Below, piece by piece: positions 37,267 through 46,127 of a stretch of 64,000 nt of DNA. The position numbers and the translations under genes were made by a program. The stretch's first letter is position 1, and every line of letters begins with the position of its first letter. The stretch is taken from the NCBI GenBank assembly GCA_030950395.1, contig JAUZRP010000070.1, positions 1 through 64,000 of the forward strand. Direction: 5' to 3'. Origin of the DNA: Desulfonauticus sp. Lineage in GTDB: Bacteria > Desulfobacterota > Desulfovibrionia > Desulfovibrionales > Desulfonatronovibrionaceae. The notes under the pieces were generated by a model that was not told the DNA's origin, ran no database searches, and was given only the letters and a program-made list of their open reading frames with translations.

Positions 37267-39904
37267 AACAAATCTTACTTACTCCAATATCAAACTTACC
37301 CCCATGTTAGAGCAATACCTGGGGATAAAAAAAGAGTATCAGGATTGCTTATTATTTTTTCGCATGGGCGATTTTTACGAACTTTTTTTTCAAGACGCGG
37401 AGATAGCAGCAAGAGAATTGCAAATTGCCCTAACATCACGCAATCCCAAAGCAGACCTAAAAGTCCCCATGTGTGGAGTTCCTCATCATGCTGTTTCCGA
37501 ATACCTAAAAAAACTTTTAAAAAAGGGCTATAAAATAGCCCTTTGCGATCAGATAGAAGACCCCAAGCAAGCAAAAAAAATCGTAAAAAGAGCGGTCACC
37601 AGAGTATTTACTCCTGGAACTATAGTAGAAGATTTAAACCTAGAATCCAAAGACAATAATTATCTAGTATCCTTGTTCTGGGACAGAAAACAATCCAAAG
37701 GAGCCATTGCCTGGGCAGATTTTTCCACTGGCTCCTGGAGCGGTTTACAAACCAATACCCTTGAAGAAATCTGGCAATGGTTAATCAAATTAGATCCTAC
37801 CGAAATACTTATCCCTGATACCTTTGAATTGCCTGATTCTATTGTCATTTTGTTTAAAAATAAAATCAGAAAACTATCCACCCTAACCTACTACTCTCTC
37901 CATAAAGCCAAAAACTTAATCTGCCAAACAGAGCAAGTAAATTCTCTATCTGTTTTAGATCTTGAGGACAAACCAGAATTAATCAAAGCCTGTGGCAGTA
38001 TTTTGTATTATCACTTACAAACTCAAAAAGATGCTAGCTTTCACCTCCATTCTTTTCAAGTATTAACTCCCACTAGTTATTTAATTTTAGACGAAATAAC
38101 TGAAAAAAATTTGGAACTCTTTACTCTTTTAAACGGGCAAAAGGGATCAGGCACTTTAATTCACGTCTTGGATAACACGCTTACCCCCATGGGGGGAAGA
38201 CTTCTAAAAACCCGTCTTTCCAGACCATGGAAAAATCTAAAGACTATTCGTTTACATCAAGAAGTTGTTAATTTTTTTTTTCAAAACGACGAACTTAGAA
38301 CAAACTTACGAACTTTGCTTGACAAAATTTACGATCTGGAACGTCTAGCCATCCGAATTTTTTTAGGCCGCACCAACCCTAAAGACTTCGTAGCCCTAAG
38401 ACAAACCCTCAAAATTTTACCTAACATCCAAACCACTCTAAATACTCAAAAAGAACTTCCTGCTTTATTAAAAAAACTTTCCCAAAATCTAGATCCTTTA
38501 GAAGACATTCAACAACTCTTACACAAAGCAATTCTAGATAATCCCTCTCCCCTAACCACAGAGGGCAATATCTTTAAGCAAGGATTTGACCAGGAATTGG
38601 ACGAACTCATAGAATTAACTGAACATAGTGAACAAAAATTAAAAGAATTACTTCAGCAAGAACGAACCAAACACGACTTGCCCCAGCTAAAACTGGGTTA
38701 TAACAAAGTGTTTGGCTATTATTTAGAACTGAGTAAAGTCCATAAAGATAAAATCCCAGATTATTTCGAACGCAAACAAACTCTGGTTAATACAGAACGA
38801 TACATTACCCCTCAGCTCAAAGAACTAGAAGATAAAATTTTAGCTGCTAGTGAAAAAAGAAAATTAAAAGAATACGAATTATTTGTTTCTTTAAGACAAA
38901 TCCTGGCTAAAGAAAAAGAACGTTTTCTAAAAATGGCCCAAAACATTGCGGACCTGGATTACTGGCAGTCACTGGCAGAAACGGCCAGAAAATGGTCATG
39001 GACCAAACCAGAAATAGAAGACAGCCAAATTCTTTATATAAAACAAGGACGCCATCCCAGTATTGAGCAAGTGATTGGAAAAAATAACTACATACCCAAC
39101 GACGTATACTTTCCTCCCAATACCCATCTTTTACTTATCACAGGACCGAACATGGCTGGTAAATCTACTGTGCTTAGACAAACGGCAATCATTTGTATTT
39201 TAGCCCAAATGGGCTCATTTGTGCCAGCTCAAGAAGCCAAAATAGGACTTGTAGATAGAATCTTTTCTCGAGTAGGTGCTTCCGATAATCTAGCCCAGGG
39301 ACAATCAACCTTTATGGTAGAAATGACAGAAACAGCCAGAATACTGCGCTTAGCCACTAAAAAAAGCCTGGTTATTTTAGATGAAATAGGTAGAGGCACA
39401 AGTACGTTTGACGGTATGTCTCTAGCCTGGGCCGTAGCAGAAGAACTTAGCAAAAAACAAATAAGAACCCTATTTGCCACTCATTATCACGAATTAACCC
39501 AATTAGAAAGCGAATATTCCAACATTAAAAATTTTAACATTGCGGTCCAGGAATGGAAAGGAGATATTATCTTTTTGCGTAAACTAGTCCCTGGCCCTGC
39601 AGACAAAAGTTATGGTATTGAAGTAGCCAAACTAGCAGGCATTCCCAAACCTGTTATTGCCAGAGCAAAAGAAATTCTCTCTGCTTTGGAAAAAAAAGAG
39701 GCTGAAATTCAAAAAAGAATCATCCAAAAAAATCTATTATCCTTTATCCAGCCCTTAAATTCTGAGCACCAAAAAACACCACCTCCAGATAATTGCATCC
39801 TTCAAGAGTTGTCAAAACTAGACATCAACAGTATAACCCCCCTTGAAGCACTAAATATTTTACACAAATGGAAAAAAAAATTTTGGGGGAAAAATGAGAA
39901 CTAA
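37259..39904 (+). CDS. mutS: DNA mismatch recognition protein MutS
   Basis: An 881-aa full-length MutS. The mismatch-contact motif is FRMGDFYELF (Phe-Tyr-Glu) near residue 38. Walker A is GPNMAGKST, Walker B is LVILDEIGRGTSTFDG, and ATHYHEL is the switch region. Works with MutL, encoded 31 kb away in this window. It overlaps lapB at the start and the lipoprotein gene at the end, so it sits in a lapA-lapB-mutS-lipoprotein-lysA run. Confidence 0.96.
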   Translation: MSKTNLTYSNIKLTPMLEQYLGIKKEYQDCLLFFRMGDFYELFFQDAEIAARELQIALTSRNPKADLKVPMCGVPHHAVSEYLKKLLKKGYKIALCDQIEDPKQAKKIVKRAVTRVFTPGTIVEDLNLESKDNNYLVSLFWDRKQSKGAIAWADFSTGSWSGLQTNTLEEIWQWLIKLDPTEILIPDTFELPDSIVILFKNKIRKLSTLTYYSLHKAKNLICQTEQVNSLSVLDLEDKPELIKACGSILYYHLQTQKDASFHLHSFQVLTPTSYLILDEITEKNLELFTLLNGQKGSGTLIHVLDNTLTPMGGRLLKTRLSRPWKNLKTIRLHQEVVNFFFQNDELRTNLRTLLDKIYDLERLAIRIFLGRTNPKDFVALRQTLKILPNIQTTLNTQKELPALLKKLSQNLDPLEDIQQLLHKAILDNPSPLTTEGNIFKQGFDQELDELIELTEHSEQKLKELLQQERTKHDLPQLKLGYNKVFGYYLELSKVHKDKIPDYFERKQTLVNTERYITPQLKELEDKILAASEKRKLKEYELFVSLRQILAKEKERFLKMAQNIADLDYWQSLAETARKWSWTKPEIEDSQILYIKQGRHPSIEQVIGKNNYIPNDVYFPPNTHLLLITGPNMAGKSTVLRQTAIICILAQMGSFVPAQEAKIGLVDRIFSRVGASDNLAQGQSTFMVEMTETARILRLATKKSLVILDEIGRGTSTFDGMSLAWAVAEELSKKQIRTLFATHYHELTQLESEYSNIKNFNIAVQEWKGDIIFLRKLVPGPADKSYGIEVAKLAGIPKPVIARAKEILSALEKKEAEIQKRIIQKNLLSFIQPLNSEHQKTPPPDNCILQELSKLDINSITPLEALNILHKWKKKFWGKNEN

Positions 39905-40349
39905 ATTATACTCTCTTCTAAGTCTTATCTTCACATCTTGTCTAATCTTTGCCTGTGGTGTAAAAAAATGGCCAGAACCAAACCTAAATGCTGATAAATT
40001 AAAAGTGGAAATAAAACAGGTGACTATAATTACTCCAGACCAATATAAAATAGATTTTTACCTTTATGGTCAGCTAAAAAATTTAAAACAAATTATTGCT
40101 CAAATAGAACTAAAAACAGCTGCCCAATGTCTATCCTGTCCTTTTACCAATTATCAAGAAAAAAATATACAGGCGTATAGTGTACAACAATTAACTCAAA
40201 ATAAATATTTAGTTTCCACTATATTAAAAACCACTAAGGAACAAATTACGAGAATTAGATTAAAAGTGCTCAATAGATATAGGTCGATACAAGCGGCCTA
40301 TTCTCAAGTTTATACAATAAAAAACCAAAACCCTTTTCAGGTATTTTAG
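39894..40349 (+). CDS. Small lipoprotein of unknown function
   Basis: A 151-aa protein with a type II signal peptide; the lipobox is LIFAC with Cys21. The mature part is beta-rich, with two further cysteines in a CLSC pair (about residues 82-85). It overlaps the mutS end by 11 nt. I do not recognise the family. Its place before lysA recalls small lipoproteins encoded in lysine-synthesis clusters elsewhere, but similarity is positional only. Confidence 0.75.
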   Translation: MRTKLYSLLSLIFTSCLIFACGVKKWPEPNLNADKLKVEIKQVTIITPDQYKIDFYLYGQLKNLKQIIAQIELKTAAQCLSCPFTNYQEKNIQAYSVQQLTQNKYLVSTILKTTKEQITRIRLKVLNRYRSIQAAYSQVYTIKNQNPFQVF

Positions 40350-40396
40350 GCTTATTTTCACAACAAATAAACACCTAAAAATTATAGGAGAGGAAG

Positions 40397-41647
40397 ATGC
40401 ATTATTTTGAGTACAAAAATGGAGAATTATACGCAGAAGACGTAAAGGTCCAAGATTTAGTCAAAGAATACGACACTCCTCTTTACATTTACTCTGCAAG
40501 AACTTTTAAAAGACATTTTACTGCCTTTGATTCTGCATTTAAAGAACTGAAACACTTAACTTGCTATTCTGTAAAAGCCAATTCCAATTTGTGTATCTTA
40601 AAATTATTGGGACAGATGGGTGCTGGAATGGACATAGTATCTGGTGGAGAGCTCTTTCGAGTCTTAAAAGCAGGCATAGATCCCCAAAAAATAGTTTATT
40701 CTGGAGTGGGCAAAAGAGAACACGAAATAGAAGAAGCTCTCATGGCTGATATTTTAATGTTTAACATAGAATCAGAAGATGAATTAAAAAAAATTAATGA
40801 AGTTGCCCAAAGAATGAACACAACCGCCCGCATAAGCATTAGAATAAACCCAGACGTGGATCCCAAAACTCATCCTTATATTTCCACAGGCCTAAAAAAA
40901 AATAAATTTGGTTTAGTAGAAGACATAGCCTTGCAGGCCTACAAACTGGCTAAAGACCTACCCCATATTCAACCCATTGGCCTGGATTGCCATATTGGGT
41001 CTCAGCTCACCTCTATTGATCCTTTTTTAGACGCTTTGGATAAGATTCTGGAATTTAAAGACAAGTTGTCTGATCTGGATATTGAAATAAAATATCTGGA
41101 CCTTGGCGGTGGACTGGGCATAACTTATGATCAAGAAAATCCACCCCATCCCAGCGAATTTGGCCAGGCGCTTCAACAAAAACTGGCCAACCAAGACCTT
41201 ACCCTAATTTTAGAACCAGGCCGAGTAATTGCTGGTAATGCTGGCATCTTAGTAACTAGAGTTCTTTATAACAAAAAAACCCCAACCAAAAATTTTATTA
41301 TTGTAGATGCAGCTATGAACGATCTTATCAGGCCATCTTTATACAAATCTTATCACAAGATAGCACCTGTGGTCCAAAAAAATAAAACCAACAAAATCGT
41401 AGTGGACGTAGTAGGGCCAATTTGCGAGTCTGGAGACTTCCTGGCTCAAGAAAGAGAACTTCCAGAAATGCAAAGTGGAGAACTATTGGCCATTTTTTCT
41501 GCTGGAGCTTATGGTTTTACCATGTCTTCTCAATACAATTCTCGTCCAAGAGCAGCAGAAATTTTAGTAGATGGTGATAAAATTACTCTAGCCAGAAGAA
41601 GAGAAATATACATGGATCTTATTCAACTAGAAGACAATTGTATCTAA
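40397..41647 (+). CDS. lysA: Diaminopimelate decarboxylase
   Basis: A PLP enzyme for the last step of lysine synthesis. The protein is 416 aa, with YSVKANSN (PLP Lys), the HIGSQ motif, the glycine-rich YLDLGGGLG, EPGR phosphate binding, and CESGDFLAQ with the active-site Cys. The ribosome site is AGGAG. Confidence 0.96.
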   Translation: MHYFEYKNGELYAEDVKVQDLVKEYDTPLYIYSARTFKRHFTAFDSAFKELKHLTCYSVKANSNLCILKLLGQMGAGMDIVSGGELFRVLKAGIDPQKIVYSGVGKREHEIEEALMADILMFNIESEDELKKINEVAQRMNTTARISIRINPDVDPKTHPYISTGLKKNKFGLVEDIALQAYKLAKDLPHIQPIGLDCHIGSQLTSIDPFLDALDKILEFKDKLSDLDIEIKYLDLGGGLGITYDQENPPHPSEFGQALQQKLANQDLTLILEPGRVIAGNAGILVTRVLYNKKTPTKNFIIVDAAMNDLIRPSLYKSYHKIAPVVQKNKTNKIVVDVVGPICESGDFLAQERELPEMQSGELLAIFSAGAYGFTMSSQYNSRPRAAEILVDGDKITLARRREIYMDLIQLEDNCI

Positions 41648-41754
41648 AACTCTAACACCAATTAACAACCTTCTTTTTTATAGACGTTGAGTTAAAAATT
41701 AAATCTTTAGACTTATTTTAACAAGGTTTATAAAAAAACAGGAGGGCAAGAGTT

Positions 41755-42225
41755 ATAAAAATAGCATCTAAAATAAAAATTCTGCACGTGGGCAAAGCTA
41801 AAAAAAGTTTTTACCGTGAAGCCCAACGAGAATATTTACAAAAAATAAACAAAATATGTAATATTGAAGATGTAATAATAAAGGATAGCAATAAAAAAGA
41901 AATATTTCTTCAGCAAAAGGAAAATGAAAAAGAAATATTAAATAAACTCGATCCTAAAGATTCCTTAATTTTATTAGACGAACGCGGGAAACTGTTTAAA
42001 AGCATAGAATTTAGCAATTTTATCCAAAAGATATGGAAAATACAAAAAACACCTTGCTTTGTTATAGGAGGACCTTATGGACACAACGAAAGTATAAAAC
42101 AAAGAGCTCAACACCTAATTTCTTTGTCGCCCTTAACTTTTACTCATGATCTTGCTTATATATTACTCCTGGAACAAATTTACAGGGCTTTAACAATTAT
42201 TATAAAACACCCTTATCACCATTAA
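41755..42225 (+). CDS. rlmH: 23S rRNA pseudouridine1915 N3-methyltransferase RlmH
   Basis: A SPOUT methyltransferase of about 155 aa with LLDERGKLFKSIEFSNFI, the SAM loop VIGGPYGH and the C-terminal ALTIIIKHPYHH. The frame is open upstream of the first GTG (41788). The conserved first beta strand (KIKILHVGK) is encoded before and across that GTG. A strong AGGAGGG at 41740-41746 points to initiation around 41752-41761, where only GTT and ATA codons occur. I therefore give 41755 (ATA) as the likely start; a sequence error is the alternative. Confidence 0.85.
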   Translation: MKIASKIKILHVGKAKKSFYREAQREYLQKINKICNIEDVIIKDSNKKEIFLQQKENEKEILNKLDPKDSLILLDERGKLFKSIEFSNFIQKIWKIQKTPCFVIGGPYGHNESIKQRAQHLISLSPLTFTHDLAYILLLEQIYRALTIIIKHPYHH

Positions 42226-42275
42226 AACTCAAGGTCTGTTTAGTAGAAACAAAAATTATTCTAAAGGAGTAACCT

Positions 42276-42503
42276 ATGTTAAATGAAAAATTTTTAACTG
42301 ATTTGGAAGAATATTTAAAATCCGGGAGATTAGAGGAAGACTTTCAATATTCTTCAGAAGAAAGAAGATTAGAGATCCTGGATTATTTAGAAAGATTAAT
42401 GGATTTAGCAGACGTAGCCAATGAAGTGGCTACAAAAATAATTTTTAAAAACTCTCAACTAGGACAACTGTTTAAAAATACTGGGACTAAAGACCAAAAA
42501 TAA
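42276..42503 (+). CDS. Unknown small acidic protein, 75 aa
   Basis: A helical, acidic protein (YLKSGRLEEDFQYSSEERRLEILDYLERL) with a good AAAGGAG ribosome site. I do not recognise a family. It follows rlmH by 50 nt and its 3' end overlaps the 3' end of rsmG on the other strand by 49 nt. Confidence 0.65.
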   Translation: MLNEKFLTDLEEYLKSGRLEEDFQYSSEERRLEILDYLERLMDLADVANEVATKIIFKNSQLGQLFKNTGTKDQK

Positions 42504-43069
42504 CGTTTTTTGCTCCCTATAGTGTAGGCAAACACATCCTCTAATTTCCATTCTCCAGGTAAAGTAGGAGGAGAAGAGAGGTTGGTTAGAATAATTAGCC
42601 TTGTTCGTGGACAAGCTAGAGGAAAGGCAATCTTTAAAACCTCTAAATAAGGTTTAAAAGCTCTTGTAACAATAAAATCAACAGAGAGATAAGCAAGCGG
42701 TAAACTTTCTGCTGGCCTATCCAAAACAAAAGTATTATTCAATTTTAATTGAAATACAACATTTTTTAAAAATGAAATCCTCTTTTTTCTAATCTCAACC
42801 AAATAATACAAGCCTTTATCCCAGATTAACCTAAAAGGTATCCCAGGCAAACCCGCTCCAGACCCTAAATCCAAAAAAACCTGCTCTTTATCTGAAACCA
42901 ACTTATCTTTTAAAAATGTAAATAAATAAAAACTATCCTGAATCAAATAAGTTAAAATATCTTTTTTTGTCTTATAACCAACCAGATTTACTTTCTGGTT
43001 CCACTTTAACAACAACTCTAGATATAAATCCAATTTTCTTTTTTGTTCCAAATCTAAATTAACGCGCAT
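42455..43069 (-). CDS. rsmG: 16S rRNA guanine-527 N7-methyltransferase
   Basis: A protein of about 204 aa, with LLLKWNQKVNLVG near the N-terminus and the SAM motif LDLGSGAGLPGIPF in the Rossmann fold. It belongs to the GidB/RsmG family. I take the ATG at 43067-43069; a TTG four codons earlier is possible. No clear ribosome site is visible. It lies 18 nt downstream of an acyltransferase gene on the same strand. Confidence 0.92.
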   Translation of the reverse strand: MRVNLDLEQKRKLDLYLELLLKWNQKVNLVGYKTKKDILTYLIQDSFYLFTFLKDKLVSDKEQVFLDLGSGAGLPGIPFRLIWDKGLYYLVEIRKKRISFLKNVVFQLKLNNTFVLDRPAESLPLAYLSVDFIVTRAFKPYLEVLKIAFPLACPRTRLIILTNLSSPPTLPGEWKLEDVFAYTIGSKKRYFWSLVPVFLNSCPS

Positions 43070-43086
43070 ATTGCAAACCAATATTG

Positions 43087-43968
43087 TTAATATGTAAAAT
43101 CAGGTCTAGTCTTCCATCTTCTATGGATCCAATACCATTGCTCTGGATAGGTCAACACCATATCTTCCACTGCTTTGGTATAAAATTCTGCCACTTTTCT
43201 TACTTTCTCTTTAATACTCCCCTGTATCTTATCTGGATCACAAGGTTTTTGTAGTATTAAATGAATATTACGCTCCTGTCTCAAAGCAAAAACAGGCCAA
43301 ACCAAAGCCTTTGTTCGAACCGCAATTAAGGCCGGCCCCATGTTTACAGCAGCAATTTCTCCTAAAAACGGTAAAAAAATCGCCTCCTTAGACAGGGCAT
43401 TGTGATCTACCAAAAAAGCAGCTAAGCCATTCTTGCGCAAATGAGGAAGCAAAGAAGCAACAGCCTGACGATGTCCTAAAATCTGGACATTACGCCCGGT
43501 CCTCACTCTCTCTAAAAGCTTTTTTAACAATCTATTTTTCGGAAACTTCACCACTACTTGAGTTGATTTATCAGGCAAAAATACTTTTAAAATAGCCAAC
43601 AACATCTCCCAGGCCCCTAAATGAGCCGTTACTATCACAATCGGTCTATTTAATATGCCTATATCTTGCAAATAACGGAAATTGTTAATTTTAACTTTAT
43701 GTTTTATGTATTTAAAATCAAAATTTTGGACCACAAAAGACTCAAAAAATGCTTTTCCCGTGTTAATAAAGCTCTCTTTCGCTATGCTTCGGGCTAAATT
43801 TTCTTCAACCTGTAAATGTTTTTGCACAGACAAAATTGCTTCATATCTTCTATTTTCTAAAAAATCCCATAACAGCGTGCCCAAGGCTTTTCCATAGATA
43901 TCAACCTTGTCCATATCTATCGTTCTGGAAATACACGTCAAAAATTGGATTATAAGATCATCTACCAT
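43087..43968 (-). CDS. Lipid A late acyltransferase (LpxL/HtrB-like)
   Basis: A protein of about 293 aa. The active-site motif is THLGAWE-like (TAHLGAWEML), later VDHNALSKEAIFLPF. It transfers an acyl chain from ACP to the lipid A precursor at the inner membrane. I favour the ATG at 43968, with GGAAAG upstream; an ATG at 43989 is seven codons longer. Either start overlaps the DUF374 gene, and the pair is translationally linked. Confidence 0.85.
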   Translation of the reverse strand: MVDDLIIQFLTCISRTIDMDKVDIYGKALGTLLWDFLENRRYEAILSVQKHLQVEENLARSIAKESFINTGKAFFESFVVQNFDFKYIKHKVKINNFRYLQDIGILNRPIVIVTAHLGAWEMLLAILKVFLPDKSTQVVVKFPKNRLLKKLLERVRTGRNVQILGHRQAVASLLPHLRKNGLAAFLVDHNALSKEAIFLPFLGEIAAVNMGPALIAVRTKALVWPVFALRQERNIHLILQKPCDPDKIQGSIKEKVRKVAEFYTKAVEDMVLTYPEQWYWIHRRWKTRPDFTY

Positions 43969-44578
43969 AAATACTTTCCATTTGTTCATATAATACGTTT
44001 TTATAATTATCTAATTTATCTAAATCTTTTACCCAAACCGGATCACCATAACAAATACGGCAGGTAGAAAAAGGATAAGGCAGTTCAAACTTATCCCAAG
44101 ACTTTTTAAAAACAAACCTTTTATCCATTCTGACCCTTGCAGGCAAAATAGGAAGATTTAATTTATAAGCTAAATACAAAATACCATCTTTTATTTTATG
44201 TCTTGGTCCAGTTGGGCCATCCAGAGTAATAACCATATCCTTTGGATTCGACCGAAAACTTTTAATCATGCTCACCAAAGCCCTAACCCCTGTTCTGTGG
44301 CTAGAACCTCTGGCCAAATCATAACCTAATTTTTTTAAAATTTGAGCAATAATCTCCCCATCCTGACTGGGACTAACCAAAGCCCTTATATCTTGACTTC
44401 TGTGAATATAACACAAAGGAAATAATTCGCCATGCCAAATTCCAAACAATACATATTGTCCTTGTCTTTTTAAAGAAAGATAAGTATTATAATTAATTTG
44501 GGTATATTTTAAAGTGCCCGACCATAATTTCAGCAAAACTGTAAGTAATGTAGCAACATAATTTAAATTAATGTACAT
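43958..44578 (-). CDS. DUF374 lysophospholipid acyltransferase-like protein
   Basis: A 206-aa protein with an N-terminal hydrophobic segment, FGIWHGELFPL (acyltransferase HxxxxD-like His), SPSQDGEIIAQILKKLG and ITLDGPTGPRHKIKDGI. It belongs to the DUF374 family, found with lipid A or KDO genes. It is followed by an LpxL-like gene with overlap, so together they probably complete lipid A acylation. Confidence 0.85.
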   Translation of the reverse strand: MYINLNYVATLLTVLLKLWSGTLKYTQINYNTYLSLKRQGQYVLFGIWHGELFPLCYIHRSQDIRALVSPSQDGEIIAQILKKLGYDLARGSSHRTGVRALVSMIKSFRSNPKDMVITLDGPTGPRHKIKDGILYLAYKLNLPILPARVRMDKRFVFKKSWDKFELPYPFSTCRICYGDPVWVKDLDKLDNYKNVLYEQMESIYGR

Positions 44579-44624
44579 AAAAATAACCTAAAAAGTTTTC
44601 ATCACTTTACCAAACGAGCTAAAA

Positions 44625-45455
44625 ATGAATAAACACTTCCTAAAAATAGGTCAAATTTCTTACCTAAACATCTGGCCATTTTTTTATTTTTTAAAAAAAG
44701 AATATCCTGACTATTATTACCAAAATGACCATCCAAGTCTTCTCAATCAACTTTTGCTCTCAGGAGCACTAGACCTTGCTCCTGCTTCTGCTTTTGAATA
44801 CTTAAAAAACCCAGACCAATACCTGCTCCTTCCAGACTTAAGCATAAGTGCCACCAAACAGGTTCAAAGTGTACTCTTTTTCTCTCCTGTACCCAAAGAA
44901 GAGCTGCGTCCATCAACACCTGTTTACCTCACCAGAGCCTCGGCCACGTCCATTAATCTCTTAAAAGTATTATGGCATTTTTTCTGGAAATTGGATCATC
45001 CCCAATGGAAAACCATAGCACCCGGTCAAGGTATTAAAACCAACCAGCCTTTTTTAGAAATAGGAGATCTGGCTTTAAAATTATATCACTCCGTTCATAA
45101 TTACTATGTTTACGATCTTGCTCAGGAGTGGTTTTACTTTACCCATTTACCTTTTGTCTTTGCTTTGTGGATTGTGAATAAAAAAAATTTTTTCAAAAAG
45201 AAAAAACAAATAATCTTACTCTGGAAAACTTTATTAAATTATAAAAATTTTTTGCAAGAAAAAGAAAAAAAGACAGAATTAATTACAAATTTAGAGAAAA
45301 CTTCTTTTACCATTCCCCAAATATTATCTTATTGGGAATTAATGGATTATAATCTTGCTCCACCCCATCGTACCAGTTTAATTTTATTTGGCCATTATTT
45401 AAACCTATTAAATATTATCCCAGGAGTAGCAACTCTTTCCTGGATCAGAAAATAA
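44625..45455 (+). CDS. mqnA: Chorismate dehydratase MqnA
   Basis: The protein is 276 aa, a periplasmic-binding-protein-like fold without a signal peptide. It has KIGQISYLNIWPFFYFL at the N-terminus, LDLAPASAFEYL, and LSISATKQVQSVLFFS. It makes 3-enolpyruvyl benzoate from chorismate in the futalosine menaquinone pathway. The other mqn genes are not in the window. Confidence 0.9.
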   Translation: MNKHFLKIGQISYLNIWPFFYFLKKEYPDYYYQNDHPSLLNQLLLSGALDLAPASAFEYLKNPDQYLLLPDLSISATKQVQSVLFFSPVPKEELRPSTPVYLTRASATSINLLKVLWHFFWKLDHPQWKTIAPGQGIKTNQPFLEIGDLALKLYHSVHNYYVYDLAQEWFYFTHLPFVFALWIVNKKNFFKKKKQIILLWKTLLNYKNFLQEKEKKTELITNLEKTSFTIPQILSYWELMDYNLAPPHRTSLILFGHYLNLLNIIPGVATLSWIRK

Positions 45456-45461
45456 AAAAAC

Positions 45462-46115
45462 TTAGTTATTTAACTTCATAAAACTGGTTTCCTGGCCAAC
45501 AATGGCCAACACATCTCCTTTTTGCAATTTATAATTCGCCTTTGGAACAAAGGTATATTCGTTATTATCTTTTGATTTAATTGCAATGGCTTGCACCCCG
45601 TATTTATTAGTTAAATCTAATTCTCTTAAAGTTTTTCCAGCCCATTTATCTATAACTAATTCTTTTAAAAGCACGCCTCTTCCCATAGGCAAATAATCTA
45701 TCAAGCCAGGAACCACTAAACTTCTAGCCAGTTGCTCTGCAGCAAACCGCTCAGGAAAAATCACGTGATCCACGCCTATTTTTCTTAGAACCTGTTCGTG
45801 TTCATCACTTATAGCTTTACACCAAACATCTTTTGCCCCTAATTCTTTTAAATAAAGAGCAATTAAAATACTTGCTTCCATAGAGTGTCCCACGCTTATC
45901 ACTACGTGATTAAAATCAGCAAAACCAAGTTGGGATAAGGTGGCTTTATCTGTAGCATCCCCCTCATAAACCTGAGTTAACAGGTCCTGAGCCCTTTTTA
46001 TTCGTTCTGTTTTATTATCCAATCCTACCACATTATGCCCTAAGTTTATCAATGATTTGGCCAAATAAAACCCAAATTTACCCAGCCCAATAATTCCTAT
46101 TTCAACCTTTGCCAC
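45462..46115 (-). CDS. Potassium uptake regulator TrkA/KtrA (RCK)
   Basis: A 217-aa protein. The N-terminal NAD-binding RCK domain carries GLGKFGFYLAKSLINLGHNVVGLD, and the C-terminal TrkA_C domain begins at about residue 135. Cytoplasmic gating ring for the TrkH-type channel encoded just upstream. The start is GTG with AGGAGG in front. Confidence 0.92.
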   Translation of the reverse strand: MAKVEIGIIGLGKFGFYLAKSLINLGHNVVGLDNKTERIKRAQDLLTQVYEGDATDKATLSQLGFADFNHVVISVGHSMEASILIALYLKELGAKDVWCKAISDEHEQVLRKIGVDHVIFPERFAAEQLARSLVVPGLIDYLPMGRGVLLKELVIDKWAGKTLRELDLTNKYGVQAIAIKSKDNNEYTFVPKANYKLQKGDVLAIVGQETSFMKLNN

Positions 46116-46127
46116 AATACCATCCTC

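Noticed and set aside
37296-37574. Antisense open frames inside mutS and other long genes
   Set aside because: Frames opposite mutS, ilvB, rho, uvrC-region and other genes have no ribosome sites and mirror the codon pattern of the real gene.
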